Positions 24,342 through 34,373 are shown, counted from the stretch's first letter. The stretch: DNA of 64,000 nt from CAYUMU01 sp964445985 (GCA_964445985.1 CAYUMU010000012.1:1-64000); one strand, 5' to 3'. Numbers and translations are program-made. Notes: generated by a model not told the origin, from the letters alone.

Positions 24342-25568
24342 TTAACGCATGAGCTCTATCAACTTTTGTGCCGCCGCGGCGGCAAAGGCTTCGTCGTTGA
24401 TGTGCGCCTCCAACTCAATCAACTCCGGCCCCCGCAGGTTATGGCGAATGGCGTTATAAAGCGCCGCTCGGGCTGCCGGATCGTCAAAGATTTGTCCCTC
24501 CCGATCAATCGCCGAGACGCCTGCCGAAGGCAACATCACCGCCGCGGGACCCTGCGCGGCCGAAAGCTTCTGGCCCAGGATGGCGCCAAGCTGGGTGTTT
24601 TCCGCGGCCGTGGTCCGCATGAGAGTGACCGTGGGGTTGTGACGGTAGAACTTGCGCTTGGCGAATTTGGCCGGCACGCTTTCCGGCGGGCCAAAGTTCA
24701 CCATGTCGAGCGCTCCCACGGAAACCACCTGCGGCGTTCCCCGCAGCCCTGCCGCCGTTAAGCGGTGAGGGCCAGCCGTGAGGATGCCACCCACCAGTTC
24801 GTCGGCCAGCTCGGTGGTGGTCAGGTCGAGCACGCCGGCGATCAGGCCCTCGGCGATCAGCGACTCCATCGCCTGGCCGCCGCCCCCCGTGGCGTGGAAT
24901 ACGAGCACCTCGTAGCCTGAGCTTTCGAGAATGCGCCGCGCATGTTCCACGGCGGGGGTGGTCACGCCAAACATGGTGGCGGCCACCAGCGGGCGATCGA
25001 CCGCTTCGGGTTCGTCGGCCGGCATGGCATTCGCCACGCGCTGCAAATGGGTGACCATGCCCACGGTCGCCTGCGCGGCGTTGGTCAGCACGCGGCGGCT
25101 AATGCGGTTGAGGCCGGCGATATCGACCACCGAGTTGAACATGGCGATGTCTTTGTCTTGCACCCAGGCCCGCACGCTGCCCGAGGCGAGCGTGCTGACC
25201 ATCACCTTGGGCACGCCTAGCGGCAGAGCCCGCATGGCCGACGTGCCAATGGTCGTTCCGGCCGAGCCGCCGATCGCCAGCACGCCCTCCAGTTCTCCCT
25301 GTTCGTAAGCCCGCGCGGCAATCGCCGCGGCGCCGCGGGCTGCCGCGGCAATCGCGGCTCCCCGATCGGCTTGCTGGCGGATCTCGTCCAAGGACGCCCC
25401 GGCCGCCAAAAAGACTTGCTCTCGTGAAATCCGCGGCGAAGCTTGCGGTTCGCCCAGGCTGCCGACATCGACCAGCGTGGCGCTGAGCCCGGCGGCACGA
25501 AGTTGCTCACAAACAAAATCGGCTTCGATGCCTTTGGTGTCGAGCGTGGCAAACACAAACACGGCCAT
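24342..25568 (-). CDS. UPF0261 / Tm-1-like ATP-binding domain protein
   Basis: A 408-aa protein beginning MAVFVFATLDTKGIEADFVC, the signature of the UPF0261 family. Two Rossmann-like halves are visible: residues 1-190 with LAIGGSAGTTIGTSAMRALPLGVPK, and the second with MFGVTTPAVEHARRILES and VFHATGGGGQAMESLI. Plant and fungal relatives include Tm-1, an inhibitor of tobamovirus RNA replication; bacterial roles are unsettled, and some are found with TIM-barrel partners. No partner is adjacent here. ATG 25568. Confidence 0.88.
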   Translation of the reverse strand: MAVFVFATLDTKGIEADFVCEQLRAAGLSATLVDVGSLGEPQASPRISREQVFLAAGASLDEIRQQADRGAAIAAAARGAAAIAARAYEQGELEGVLAIGGSAGTTIGTSAMRALPLGVPKVMVSTLASGSVRAWVQDKDIAMFNSVVDIAGLNRISRRVLTNAAQATVGMVTHLQRVANAMPADEPEAVDRPLVAATMFGVTTPAVEHARRILESSGYEVLVFHATGGGGQAMESLIAEGLIAGVLDLTTTELADELVGGILTAGPHRLTAAGLRGTPQVVSVGALDMVNFGPPESVPAKFAKRKFYRHNPTVTLMRTTAAENTQLGAILGQKLSAAQGPAAVMLPSAGVSAIDREGQIFDDPAARAALYNAIRHNLRGPELIELEAHINDEAFAAAAAQKLIELMR

Positions 25569-25835
25569 GAGGCAATTCCTACCAACGGGGGCAAGGGCGA
25601 CGAACAGCCAGCGGGATTTCCGGCACGTGATGTGCCGCTCCCCTGTTCTAATCCACAACGGCCCCTTTGAGTACACGGTACGCCGCGGCGGTGACGAGTC
25701 GACGGGTGAACTTTCTCCTTCTGGTGGTTGTCCCCTAGGCAGCAGGTCTTAAACTGGGGAGCTTTCCGCTGGCATTCCGATTTGGGCGGGCGAATGCGGC
25801 GGTTCCTCATTTCGCGCGCGTAGAGCAATTTTGGC

Positions 25836-26675
25836 ATGGTCAACAATGTTCCTTTCAAAACCCTGGTCCACAAAGACCTGACCATCGAAGGCTACTCGCG
25901 CGCGGCCGTGCAAACCTGCTGGCGAATTCCCGAACTCAAGGTGGGCTTTGATTTCGGCGCTCAGCCCTGGGCTTTCATGGGCACCCCTACCTGGTTTGTC
26001 TCTCACTGCCACCTGGACCACATTGCCGCGATTCCCGTGTATGTGGCCCGCCGGCGGATGATGAAGATGGACCCGCCGGTGATCTACCTGCCCGACTATG
26101 CGGTGGACACGATCGAGCGGATTCTCAAGCTGTTTTCGCGGCTCGACCGCGGCCGCATGCCTTGCCAGTTGCTGCCGGTGAAAGCGGGCGACGAGATCGA
26201 GCTTTCGCGCGAGCACGTGGTGACGGTGCAAGCCACCCAGCATACGATCCCCTCGCTCGGTTATGTGGTGTGGGAACGGCGGCGCAAGCTCAAGCCAGAA
26301 TATCAGCAGTTGGCGGGGCACGAAATTCGCGACCTGCGGTTGGGTGGCACCGAGGTGACACACGAAATCCGCGTGCCGCGCGTGGCCTACCTGGGCGATA
26401 GCACGGCCGCGGGGCTCGATAACTGCCCTGCCATGTACGAAGCCCAGATTCTGATTACCGAAATCAGCTTCGTGGCCCCCAATCACCGCCGCGAGCACGT
26501 CCGCAAGTTTGGGCATATCCATCTGGACGACATCGTGGAACGGCGCGACCGCTTCAAGAATGAACTGATCATCGCGGGCCACTTCAGCACGCGATACCAC
26601 GTGAAGCAGATTCGCGCGCATGTGGAAAAAGCCCTGCCCGACATGCTCGATGGCCGATTGCATTTGTGGATTTAA
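25836..26675 (+). CDS. Ribonuclease Z-like metallo-beta-lactamase-fold hydrolase
   Basis: A 279-aa MBL-fold protein. Metal-binding motif SHCHLDHIAAIP (His57, His59, Asp61, His62), a central His in TQHTIPSLGY, a later Asp in VAYLGDSTAAG, and the final His in GHFSTRYH. These match the RNase Z/ElaC group, which trims the 3' end of tRNA precursors, especially a subgroup seen in plants, cyanobacteria and planctomycetes. It lacks a clear long exosite arm, so another phosphodiester substrate is possible. ATG 25836. About 285 bp (26676-26960) with no gene separate it from the next ORF; that gap holds a small palindrome (TTATCCC-GGCA-GGGATAA, 26743-26760). Confidence 0.82.
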   Translation: MVNNVPFKTLVHKDLTIEGYSRAAVQTCWRIPELKVGFDFGAQPWAFMGTPTWFVSHCHLDHIAAIPVYVARRRMMKMDPPVIYLPDYAVDTIERILKLFSRLDRGRMPCQLLPVKAGDEIELSREHVVTVQATQHTIPSLGYVVWERRRKLKPEYQQLAGHEIRDLRLGGTEVTHEIRVPRVAYLGDSTAAGLDNCPAMYEAQILITEISFVAPNHRREHVRKFGHIHLDDIVERRDRFKNELIIAGHFSTRYHVKQIRAHVEKALPDMLDGRLHLWI

Positions 26676-26960
26676 TGCCCGCTGGGCGGCCACACTCGGC
26701 AAAGAGGAGGGAAACTGCCAAGGGTGGTTTAACCCAAGGTTTTTATCCCGGCAGGGATAACAGCTTGTAGCCAGGGTTTAGGTGGATCGTATGGCCTGGG
26801 GTGGATAAACGGGGTTGCCGACGGGAATGGGCATTTGACCGGCCTGAACGGCAACCTAGGGTTGTCCATCGCCGGGCTGTCGTTTTGTGGTTGCCTCGCC
26901 TTTGACCGGGCGCTTGGGGGCAACTTTCCCTGCCACCGACGCCCACCCTGAAGTCCAACC

Positions 26961-27392
26961 ATGAATTCTCTGTGCGTGGAACAAACTCAGTCCGCTGCCT
27001 GCGGCCGAGATCGATATCGTGTCTTGGTCGTGGACGATGATCGCGACCAGGTTGTCGTGCTGCGCCAGCGGCTTGAGCGGCAAGGCTTCGAGGTGCTGAC
27101 GGCCGAGTCGGGCCAGTTAGGGCTCGCCGCCGCCCATCAAGACCGCCCTCATTTGGTGCTGCTGGACTTGCGTCTGCCCGACGTGAATGGCCTCTCGGTG
27201 TGCCGCCGGATCACGGAAAGCCCTCAAACTTGCGGCATCCCCGTGATCGTGCTCACGGCGATGGAAGGCCCGCACATCCTCCGCGACGCCCGCCGCGCCG
27301 GCTGCCACTACTTCGTGCGCAAGCCTTACGACCCCAACGCCCTCTTGGTGCTGATCGATTCGGCCATGCAAGAGTGCTGGAAGCTGGCCTAA
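26961..27392 (+). CDS. Stand-alone response-regulator receiver protein
   Basis: A 143-aa single-domain CheY-like receiver. Acidic pocket VLVVDDDRD, phosphoacceptor Asp69 in LVLLDLRLPDVNG, switch Thr in VIVLTAMEG and Lys in FVRKPYDPNALL. There is no output domain, so it must act by protein contact or in a phosphorelay. No kinase is adjacent; the closest is at 29165. ATG 26961. Confidence 0.9.
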   Translation: MNSLCVEQTQSAACGRDRYRVLVVDDDRDQVVVLRQRLERQGFEVLTAESGQLGLAAAHQDRPHLVLLDLRLPDVNGLSVCRRITESPQTCGIPVIVLTAMEGPHILRDARRAGCHYFVRKPYDPNALLVLIDSAMQECWKLA

Positions 27393-27459
27393 GAAAAGAC
27401 ACCCGCGGACCACCCGGGCAGGCAGGGGAGGCCGGCCCCCTGGGATTGCCAAGAGGGAA

Positions 27460-28506
27460 CTAACTGGCTGGGTCTTCGACCTCGTCTTGGTCCGCGTCGT
27501 CGGCTTCCTCTCGGGCTTCAGGAATGGGCCCGGCCGCCAATGAGGCCACGATGGAGATGGCCAGCAGGCCCACGATCACGAGCAACGAAACCATCGGGCT
27601 GAACACATGCCCATCAGACACGTCCCACAGCCAGGCGCTGAACGTGTCGCGCACGCTTTCGTGATGCTCCACGCCATACTCCGTCACCATTTTCAGGCCG
27701 ACAAAGATCAGCACGCTGGCCAGGCCAAAGTGCATGTAGCGGAACATATCCATCACGCCCGCAAGCAAAAAGTACAGCGCCCGAAGCCCTAGAATGGCGA
27801 AAATGTTGGAGGTGAAGATCAAGAACGGCTCCTTCGTGATGCCGAAGATGGCCGGCACGCTATCCACGGCGAACATCACGTCGGTGCTTTCCACCACCAG
27901 CAGCACCAAAAACAGCGGGGTCACGCACCGCCGCCCGCTTTCCACGGCAAAAAACTTGTCGCCGTGGTCTCGCGTGGCCACCGGGAAAAACCGTTTGGCG
28001 ATCCGCAGCAGCAGGTTCTTGTCGGGCTCGGCCTCGGTATCGCCCATCACCGCCAGTTTGAAGCCGGTGTAGAGCAAAAAGCCGCCAAACACCAGCATGA
28101 TCCATTCCACCCGTTTCAACAGCTCGGCGCCCAGGGCGATAAACAGCAGCCGCATCAGCACCGCGCCCAAAATGCCCCAAAACAGCACCCGGTACTGGTA
28201 CTTCTTAGGCACCAGAAAAAAGTTGAATACCACCGCGAACACAAACACGTTGTCCATCGACAACGACCACTCGACCACGTAACCGGTGAGAAACAGCACG
28301 GCGTTGTCATAGCCGTACAAGTACCACACCAGTCCATTGAAGATGATGGCCAGCGATGCCCAGGCGATGGTCCACGAAGCGGCCTCGCGGAGCGACATCT
28401 CCTTGCTGTGACGATGGAACACCGTCAGGTCAAGCGTGAGCATCGCGACCACAAACAAGCCAAAGGCCAGCGAAGGCCACGAAATTAAGTCGGGTAGCGC
28501 GTACAA
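27460..28506 (-). CDS. TerC/Alx-family membrane protein
   Basis: A 348-aa polytopic protein of the longer TerC/Alx type: TVFHRHSKEMSLREAASWT near the N-terminus, FLTGYVVEWSLSMDNVFVF and LLVVESTDVMFAVDSVPAI, the two family helices with conserved Asp, and about nine hydrophobic segments. The C-terminal tail is very acidic (EAREEADDADQDEVEDP). Relatives respond to alkali or manganese. The start appears to be TTG 28506, since no earlier ATG fits the family start. I saw no yybP-ykoY-type leader upstream. Confidence 0.9.
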   Translation of the reverse strand: MYALPDLISWPSLAFGLFVVAMLTLDLTVFHRHSKEMSLREAASWTIAWASLAIIFNGLVWYLYGYDNAVLFLTGYVVEWSLSMDNVFVFAVVFNFFLVPKKYQYRVLFWGILGAVLMRLLFIALGAELLKRVEWIMLVFGGFLLYTGFKLAVMGDTEAEPDKNLLLRIAKRFFPVATRDHGDKFFAVESGRRCVTPLFLVLLVVESTDVMFAVDSVPAIFGITKEPFLIFTSNIFAILGLRALYFLLAGVMDMFRYMHFGLASVLIFVGLKMVTEYGVEHHESVRDTFSAWLWDVSDGHVFSPMVSLLVIVGLLAISIVASLAAGPIPEAREEADDADQDEVEDPAS

Positions 28507-29164
28507 GGGGCAACGGTGGGAATTGAGGGAGTGGGGGAGTGGCCGAAAGCGGAGCTCAGGGAAAAACCCACGCCAGCCAGTTTCGCCGATCTTAAAGCCC
28601 GCCGGGGAGAATTGCTAGCGACGCCCCACCCCCCCTCTGGTTTTGGCGAAACTCCGCCGGCAGGCAGCGGTCGGCGTTTTCTTGGGTGGGGGGAAACGCT
28701 GCCCCCCCAGTGCGGTAGGCACGCCGCGAAACGCTTTGGTGTGCCTACGGCAAGCTGGCTTGGTCGCGAGAGGGGCGCCGCGCCAGTGGATAACCGTATC
28801 ACGCCTTGGGGCGGATGCGCCACCACGGATAAAATAAGACAGAGTAATTGTCAAAAATATCGTCCGCCAAATTTTTTAGAAATTTTTGGGTCGAGCAAAA
28901 TGGGTTCCGCTTCAATTCGCTAGGCTTTTATGTGTCGGTGGAATCGCGCGAGATCAAGTCTAGGGATTTCCCTCCACCACCAGGACATAGACACTTTGCC
29001 TGTTTCCGGGCAATCTATAAAACCATGTCGCCCGCGGGCCGAGGGTGAGTAGGTTGCCGATTCTGATCGTTCCATCGGAATCATGCACGGTGGCAGAGAA
29101 GCAAGCATTTTGTTCTGAAGGTAACACCGTGCCGTTAGCGCTGCCCCCGTCTCGCTTCGCTAAC
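28507..29164. other. Intergenic region upstream of terC2 and the histidine kinase
   Basis: About 650 bp with no supported gene. It contains a strong hairpin, GTAGGCAC at 28715-28722 with GTGCCTAC at 28741-28748, and an AT-rich tract (28838-28890) that is the likeliest promoter zone for the kinase gene. Short open frames here are Pro/Gly/Arg-rich and unconvincing. Confidence 0.4.
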
Positions 29165-31360
29165 ATGTCGCGCATTTTTCTCGCCGCGTTTCCGGCGATC
29201 ATTTTTGCGCTCGACGTGCTCATTCCCTTGGGCACCGCGGTAACGGTGCTGTATGCCGTGGGCCTGGTGGTGGCCCTGCTGCTGCCAAACTGGCAAGAAG
29301 TGGTGGCCTTGGCCGTCATCTCCACCGTGCTGATCCTGTTGGGCTGGTTGTTGAACCGTTCCACCGCGCCCACGAATGAAGCGGCAGGCCGAGCCCTGGT
29401 GTTGGTCGCTGTTTGGATGATGGCCTCGTTCGCCGCCTGGAACCACGCCTACGCCGCGTTGCGACGCAGTGAACGATTGCTCGAGCAAACAATGGAGGTC
29501 GGCCGCTGCTTCGCCTTTGAATGGGACGCCGTCAGCGACGTCGTCGTTCGCTCGGCCAATTCGCACGCGCTGCTGGGCGAAGCCTTCGAATCCCCCTCGC
29601 TCAGTACGGGCGAAGCATTCTTTCGACACGTTCATCCCGACGACAGGGCCAGGCTGCAAGCCATTCTGACGCGGCTCACGCCAACGCGTCCCGAGTTCCA
29701 GGTCACCTTCCGCATCGTGCGCGACGATGGGTCGGTGATCTACCTGCAAGAGCGCGGCAGGGCCGTGTTCAACACGGCTGGAAAATTGCTCAAGCTGATC
29801 GGCATGTCGGCCGAAGTCACGGAGCGCGCCGTGGCCGAAGCGGCCGTGGCCGATTCGGAAGAACGATTACGGCTCGCGCTCGACGCCGCCGAAATGGGAA
29901 CCTTCGACGTCGATAACGCCACCCGCGAGTTGCGCTGGTCGCGGCGCCAGCTTGCCCTGATGGGCGTTGCCGAAACCGAAACCGAATCCAGGCGGAATGG
30001 TGACGATTTTTATGATTGCTTGCATCCTGACGATCGCGACCGGGTGAAAGAACAATTCGAGACGGCTTTCGTAGAGGGTAAAGACGTCCGTTCCGAGTTT
30101 CGCGTGGTTCACCCCGATGGCGGCATCCATTGGCTCGCGGGATTCGGCCGGCCTGTTCTCGATGCAGATGGGAAGGTCGTTCGCATGGTCGGCGTCAACT
30201 TCGAGATCACGCAGCGCAAACAGATCGAAGAGTCGCTGCGCGACAGCGAAGCGCTGTTCCGGCAGATCGCCGAAAACGTCGACCTGGTGCTCTATCTCAT
30301 CTCGGTGAGCGAGGCCAGAATTGTCTACATGAGCCCCGCCTTCGAGCGGTTGTGGGGAGGGCCGCTGCCCGCTGGCTTGGAATTGGCCGAGTTTCAGAGC
30401 CTGGTTCACCCAGACGACCTGCCGCGCCTGGTCGCGGCGACCCAAGGGCGATTTGTCGGCGAAGTGAGTCGAGAAGCCGCCGAATTCAGACTCGTGCGGC
30501 CCAACGGCGAGATCCGCTGGGTGCGCGACATGGCCTTCCCCATTTATGACCAGCGCGGAAATATCGAACTGGTGGTGGGGGCGGCCCAGGATATCACTCC
30601 CTTCAAAAACACCGAGGAGCGCTTGCAGATGCTGGTGGCCGAGCTGACCCGTCGCAACCGGCTGAGCACGCTCAACGTGGTCAGCGCCGGCCTGGCCCAC
30701 GAGCTGAGCCAACCGCTGGCCGCCATCGAAAACTATGCGTCGGCCTGTCAGCAATTACTGAGTCAGGAATCGTCATCGGCGGAGGTGCGGGAAATCATCG
30801 CGGAAATCTCGCGTCAAACGCTCCGCGCTGGAGAGATCGTGCGCCGCGCGCAAGAATTTGTGCGGCGGCGAGACTTGCAACTATCATGGATCGATATCAA
30901 CGAACTAATCAACGAAGTTGCCCGCCTGGCGCAACCAGGGCTGGCCTGCCATCGCGTGGATCTCACCCTGCAACTCGCCGATCCGTTGCCGCTGGTCCAT
31001 TGCGATCGTGTTCAGATTGCTCAAGTGCTGTTGAATCTCATCCACAATGCCATCGACGCCATCGACCTCGTTCCTGACGAACCACAAGCTCAACGGTTTG
31101 TGAAAATTTTCAGTAACGAAGGCCAGGAAAGCGTCATACTTAAGGTCAGTGACAGCGGCTCGGGTATCGCCCCGGAAAATCATCGCCATATCTTCGAACC
31201 GTTCTTCAGCACCAAAGAGCGGGGGATGGGACTAGGACTGGCGATTTGCCAAACCATTATCCAATCCCACCGCGGCACGATCGAAGTGCTATCGCAGCAA
31301 GGCCGCAGCACAACCATTCAATTTACCTTGCCGCTGACGGCGCGGAGGAGTGAAGTTTGA
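29165..31360 (+). CDS. PAS-domain sensor histidine kinase, FixL-like
   Basis: Membrane sensor kinase. N-terminal hydrophobic segments (residues ~1-95: IFLAAFPAIIFALDVLIPL, VVALAVISTVLILLGWLL, ALVLVAVWMMASFAAW) are followed by three PAS/PAC units, recognisable from HVHPDDRARL, CLHPDDRDRV and LVHPDDLPRL with their DGSVIYL, DGGIHWL and NGEIRWV strands. The kinase core has an H-box GLAHELSQPLAAIENYA (His512), N-box LLNLIHNAIDAI, VSDSGSGI and FFSTKERGMGLGLAIC. The GLAHELSQPL form is typical of FixL/DctB-type kinases. There is no PAS haem His evident enough to claim oxygen sensing. The start is uncertain: ATG 29165 or GTG 29045. The stop overlaps the regulator's start. Confidence 0.9.
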   Translation: MSRIFLAAFPAIIFALDVLIPLGTAVTVLYAVGLVVALLLPNWQEVVALAVISTVLILLGWLLNRSTAPTNEAAGRALVLVAVWMMASFAAWNHAYAALRRSERLLEQTMEVGRCFAFEWDAVSDVVVRSANSHALLGEAFESPSLSTGEAFFRHVHPDDRARLQAILTRLTPTRPEFQVTFRIVRDDGSVIYLQERGRAVFNTAGKLLKLIGMSAEVTERAVAEAAVADSEERLRLALDAAEMGTFDVDNATRELRWSRRQLALMGVAETETESRRNGDDFYDCLHPDDRDRVKEQFETAFVEGKDVRSEFRVVHPDGGIHWLAGFGRPVLDADGKVVRMVGVNFEITQRKQIEESLRDSEALFRQIAENVDLVLYLISVSEARIVYMSPAFERLWGGPLPAGLELAEFQSLVHPDDLPRLVAATQGRFVGEVSREAAEFRLVRPNGEIRWVRDMAFPIYDQRGNIELVVGAAQDITPFKNTEERLQMLVAELTRRNRLSTLNVVSAGLAHELSQPLAAIENYASACQQLLSQESSSAEVREIIAEISRQTLRAGEIVRRAQEFVRRRDLQLSWIDINELINEVARLAQPGLACHRVDLTLQLADPLPLVHCDRVQIAQVLLNLIHNAIDAIDLVPDEPQAQRFVKIFSNEGQESVILKVSDSGSGIAPENHRHIFEPFFSTKERGMGLGLAICQTIIQSHRGTIEVLSQQGRSTTIQFTLPLTARRSEV

Positions 31361-32022
31361 ACGCGAGCCAAACCGTATATATTGTCGACGACGATCCCGA
31401 TATCTGCCGCTCGCTCTCGACGCTGGTGCGATCGATCCGCCTGCCGGTCGAAACGTATGAAAGCGCGCAAAGGTTCTTGGCTGCCGTAACCCCCGAACAC
31501 TCCGGGTGCGTCATTATCGATTTGCGCTTGCCCGATATGAGCGGCCGGGAACTGCAAGCCCGGCTAAAAGAAGTTCGCGCGCGGTTGCCCGTCCTGTTCC
31601 TCAGCGCCTTTGGCGATATTGAAACGGCCGTGGCCGCCATGAAAGACGGCGCCGTCGACTTTTTGGTCAAGCCCTGCTCGGGTCCGCGCTTGTTGGATCG
31701 AGTGAAGGCCGCCATGCAGCGCTGCGAGGCCGGCCGGGAGCAGATTCAACGGTTCGCCAATGTTCGCGAACGGCTCGAATTGCTTTCGCCCGGCGAGCGC
31801 GACGTGCTCGACGGAATCGTGGCCGGCAAGCCCTACAAGACCATCGCCAAAGAACTGGGGCTGAGCTACAAGACCGTGGAAGCCCGGCGAGGGCGAATCG
31901 TTAGAAAGTTGGACGTGGAAAGCATGCCCGAGCTGGTGCGGATGGTGTTGGAGTTTCAGTTGAACGAGCTCGCCTCGCGAACCGAGGCCGAGCCCGACGC
32001 TGACGCCGAAAACCACGTTTAG
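31357..32022 (+). CDS. FixJ-family response regulator (receiver + LuxR HTH)
   Basis: A 221-aa transcription regulator paired with the kinase. Receiver: VYIVDDDPDICRSL, Asp55 in CVIIDLRLPDMSG, switch Ser in LFLSAFGD and Lys in DFLVKPC. Output: LuxR/GerE HTH with LLSPGERDVLDGIVAGKPYKTIAKELGLSYKTVEARRGRIVRKL-type spacing (about residues 143-190). It starts with TTG inside the overlap TTGA with the kinase stop, so the two are translationally coupled. Target genes cannot be read from the sequence. Confidence 0.92.
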   Translation: MNASQTVYIVDDDPDICRSLSTLVRSIRLPVETYESAQRFLAAVTPEHSGCVIIDLRLPDMSGRELQARLKEVRARLPVLFLSAFGDIETAVAAMKDGAVDFLVKPCSGPRLLDRVKAAMQRCEAGREQIQRFANVRERLELLSPGERDVLDGIVAGKPYKTIAKELGLSYKTVEARRGRIVRKLDVESMPELVRMVLEFQLNELASRTEAEPDADAENHV

Positions 32023-32065
32023 AGGGCGGTCGATCGTTGGGTTCTCGGCTGGCCGCTGGCCGCCG

Positions 32066-33076
32066 CTAAAACCCGCGCGCGGCCCGCACGTCGTCGAAGT
32101 CGCGAAGGTGGTAGTCCACGCCCACGTAATCGAGCACGCGGCACAAGCTGCGAAGCGCAACGCCCATGCCGTCGGGACCGCTGAACCCACCAAACTGGCC
32201 GCCGCCTTTCACATGGGGCTCCAGATCGAGAAAGGCCCCGGGGATGCCGCGGGGCTTGAGGCGGGCTTCCAACGTGGGAATGTATTCGGCGAAGTCCCGC
32301 AGAATCATTTCGTGGGCGCTGTCCCCCCGGTCGGCCGGCACAAAGTTCTTCAGCGCCTCTTCGTCCACGTGATCGGTTCGCCGCGTGGCGCTGGGGTGCT
32401 TGTAGTCCTTGATGTGCATCCAGCCGAGCCCTGGCTTCATGGCCAGGTATTGCTGGTAGGTTTCATCGGGGCTGTAGCCCTGGGTAGAAAGATTCGCGGC
32501 ATCGAAAATCAGCACCATCGCCGGATGATCAACCTCGCGATGAATGTCCGCCAAAATGTCGCCGTTTTGCCCCACCAGGTTGGCCTCGACCTCCAGGCCG
32601 TAGGTGAGATCGCTGCGGTGGCAGGTTTCGGCAATTTGCCCCAGCTGATCAATGACCTGCGGCAAATGCTCCCGCGGATCGGTGCCTCGCGGGTGGTAGA
32701 ACGAAAAGCCGCGGATCAGCTTCGTCTCGAAGGCGTGCGCCCGCTCGCAGGCGGTTTTCACTTCTTTTTCCAGATACTTTTTGAAGGGCACGTACTCGTT
32801 CTTGGTGCCGTCTTCCACATCGAGTAGTTTGACCTTGCCCAAGGGCGAGCCGATCGAAGTCACATTCAGGCAGTATTCGTTCATCAGGTGGCGAATCTCG
32901 GTGATTTCGCCCTTGGTAAGCTTCATCACGTTCTTGATGCCTTGGCCAACATCGATGAAACGGATGCTGAAGTATTGCAGTCCAATGGCGGCGAAGGCCG
33001 AGAACTGCTGGACCGCCGTCTTTTGATTTGCTGCCTCGTCGGCAAAGCCGCTGAGAATGACGCTGGGTGCCGACAT
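32066..33076 (-). CDS. Sugar phosphate isomerase/epimerase, xylose-isomerase-like TIM barrel
   Basis: A 336-aa AP-endonuclease-2/TIM-barrel protein. Features include VILSGFADEAANQK at the start, the QYFSIRFIDVGQG strand, LTYGLEVEANLVGQNG, and VLIFDAANLSTQGYSP with a probable metal Asp, GWMHIKDYKHP with a metal His, and GAFLDLEPHVKGGG with a late acidic residue. Such proteins are numerous in planctomycetes and handle sugars or inositol-like substrates. ATG 33076; the longer frame is Arg/Trp-rich leader. There is no signal peptide, so it is probably cytoplasmic. Confidence 0.85.
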   Translation of the reverse strand: MSAPSVILSGFADEAANQKTAVQQFSAFAAIGLQYFSIRFIDVGQGIKNVMKLTKGEITEIRHLMNEYCLNVTSIGSPLGKVKLLDVEDGTKNEYVPFKKYLEKEVKTACERAHAFETKLIRGFSFYHPRGTDPREHLPQVIDQLGQIAETCHRSDLTYGLEVEANLVGQNGDILADIHREVDHPAMVLIFDAANLSTQGYSPDETYQQYLAMKPGLGWMHIKDYKHPSATRRTDHVDEEALKNFVPADRGDSAHEMILRDFAEYIPTLEARLKPRGIPGAFLDLEPHVKGGGQFGGFSGPDGMGVALRSLCRVLDYVGVDYHLRDFDDVRAARGF

Positions 33077-33491
33077 GGAACGCGTACCTCGAATTATCGC
33101 GGGAAGAATCGCCAGGGGGGAGAGGCGGAGCCAACGGGGGATGCCGCAAAGTGGGGTCATTGTGTGGCAACAAGCCCAACCTTGCAAGCCGCGGCGACGG
33201 AAGCCAGCCACCCACGCCCTCCGCGGCCGGCGGCAGCCAACAACCCAACCCTAGGCACTTGCTCCGCGGCTGATTACCATGGCTACTCTTCCCCGAATCG
33301 CCATTTTGCCCTCCAGCCATTCCTCCCAACCAACGGTTGCTTCCGGTTGGTTGCCATGGACTCGGTGAGGCAGGCGATCCCCGGAAGGGTTTTCGCGGTT
33401 CGTTCATCACGCCTCGGCTGCGCTCCACGAACACCGCCCCTTGGCAGTCCGCTTTGGCAATGTCACGCTAATTCTTTTTCAGGTGGTTGAG
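33077..33491. other. Divergent intergenic region before the DUF1080 gene
   Basis: 415 bp without a supported gene between the TIM-barrel gene (minus) and the DUF1080 gene (plus). The only clear signal is the ribosome-binding site AGGTGG at 33481-33486 for the DUF1080 start. Confidence 0.4.
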
Positions 33492-34193
33492 ATGAGAATG
33501 GTCTACCAATCGTTGCGCGCCCTGGGCGTCTTGGGTCTGCTTCTCTCCACGGCTGCCGCGTTGGTTGCCGACGACAAACAGGACTTCCAGCCGCTGTTCG
33601 ACGGCAAAACGCTCGACGCCTTCACACAGCACGGCGGCAAAGCCAGGTACACCGTGGAAGACGGCGTGATCGTGGGAACCTCGGTCCCAGCCACCCCCAA
33701 CAGCTTCTTGTGCACGAACAAACAATACGGCGATTTTGTGCTGGAATTGGAGTTCAAGGTCGATCCCCCGCTGAACTCGGGCGTGCAAATTCGTAGCGAA
33801 GTGTTCGATGAGCCCACGGAACTGAAGGCGGGCGACAAGACCATCAAAATCGCGGCCGGCCGGGTTCACGGTTACCAGGTCGAAATTGATCCTTCCAAAC
33901 GGGCCTGGTCAGGCGGCATTTACGATGAGGGCCGCCGCGGCTGGCTCAACAACCTGGAAAAGAACCCCGCCGCCCAACAGGCGTTCAAGCAGAACGAATG
34001 GAATCACTACCGCGTGGAATGCCAAGGCGACTCGATCAAAACCTGGATCAACAACGTGCCGGCGGCCGACCTGAAAGATTCGATGACTCCCAAGGGATTC
34101 ATCGCCCTGCAAGTGCATGGCGTGGGCAACGACGCCAGCAAGGTCGGCAAACAGGTGCGGTGGCGAAACCTGAAAATCAAGGAATTGAAGTAA
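33492..34193 (+). CDS. Secreted DUF1080 (3-keto-disaccharide hydrolase type) protein
   Basis: A 233-aa exported protein with signal peptide (MRMVYQSLRALGVLGLLLSTAAALVA). The DUF1080 domain is complete: DFQPLFDGKTLDAFTQHGG, DFVLELEFKVDPPLNSGVQIR, a GRVHGYQVEID core, NEWNHYRVECQGDSIKTWIN, and GFIALQVHGVG...VRWRNLKIKEL. The fold is a concanavalin-like beta-sandwich; some members cleave 3-keto-glucosides. This family is strongly expanded in planctomycetes. ATG 33492 with AGGTGG 6 nt upstream. Confidence 0.92.
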   Translation: MRMVYQSLRALGVLGLLLSTAAALVADDKQDFQPLFDGKTLDAFTQHGGKARYTVEDGVIVGTSVPATPNSFLCTNKQYGDFVLELEFKVDPPLNSGVQIRSEVFDEPTELKAGDKTIKIAAGRVHGYQVEIDPSKRAWSGGIYDEGRRGWLNNLEKNPAAQQAFKQNEWNHYRVECQGDSIKTWINNVPAADLKDSMTPKGFIALQVHGVGNDASKVGKQVRWRNLKIKELK

Positions 34194-34218
34194 GTCGAAC
34201 GCTACCAACTTGAGACTT

Positions 34219-34246
34219 CCCCCCCGCTAGTTCGCCGGGGGGCGTT
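34219..34246 (+). terminator. Possible terminator after the DUF1080 gene
   Basis: A C-run (34219-34225) can pair with a G-run (34237-34242), and CGTTT follows. The U-tract is short, so intrinsic termination is uncertain. Confidence 0.4.
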
Positions 34247-34373
34247 TCAGTAGACTATTACCTTTTCGCAGGCTGAGGAGGGCGCAGGGGACACAACACG
34301 CAAAGCCCCCGCGTTCAGCCGATCCCGATTCGCCAGGTTTCCCCGCTGGTTTTTCTCAAGAGGTAGTTTCGCC

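Noticed and set aside
28507..28640. yybP-ykoY manganese riboswitch upstream of the second terC
   Set aside because: The conserved core of that class was not found by eye.
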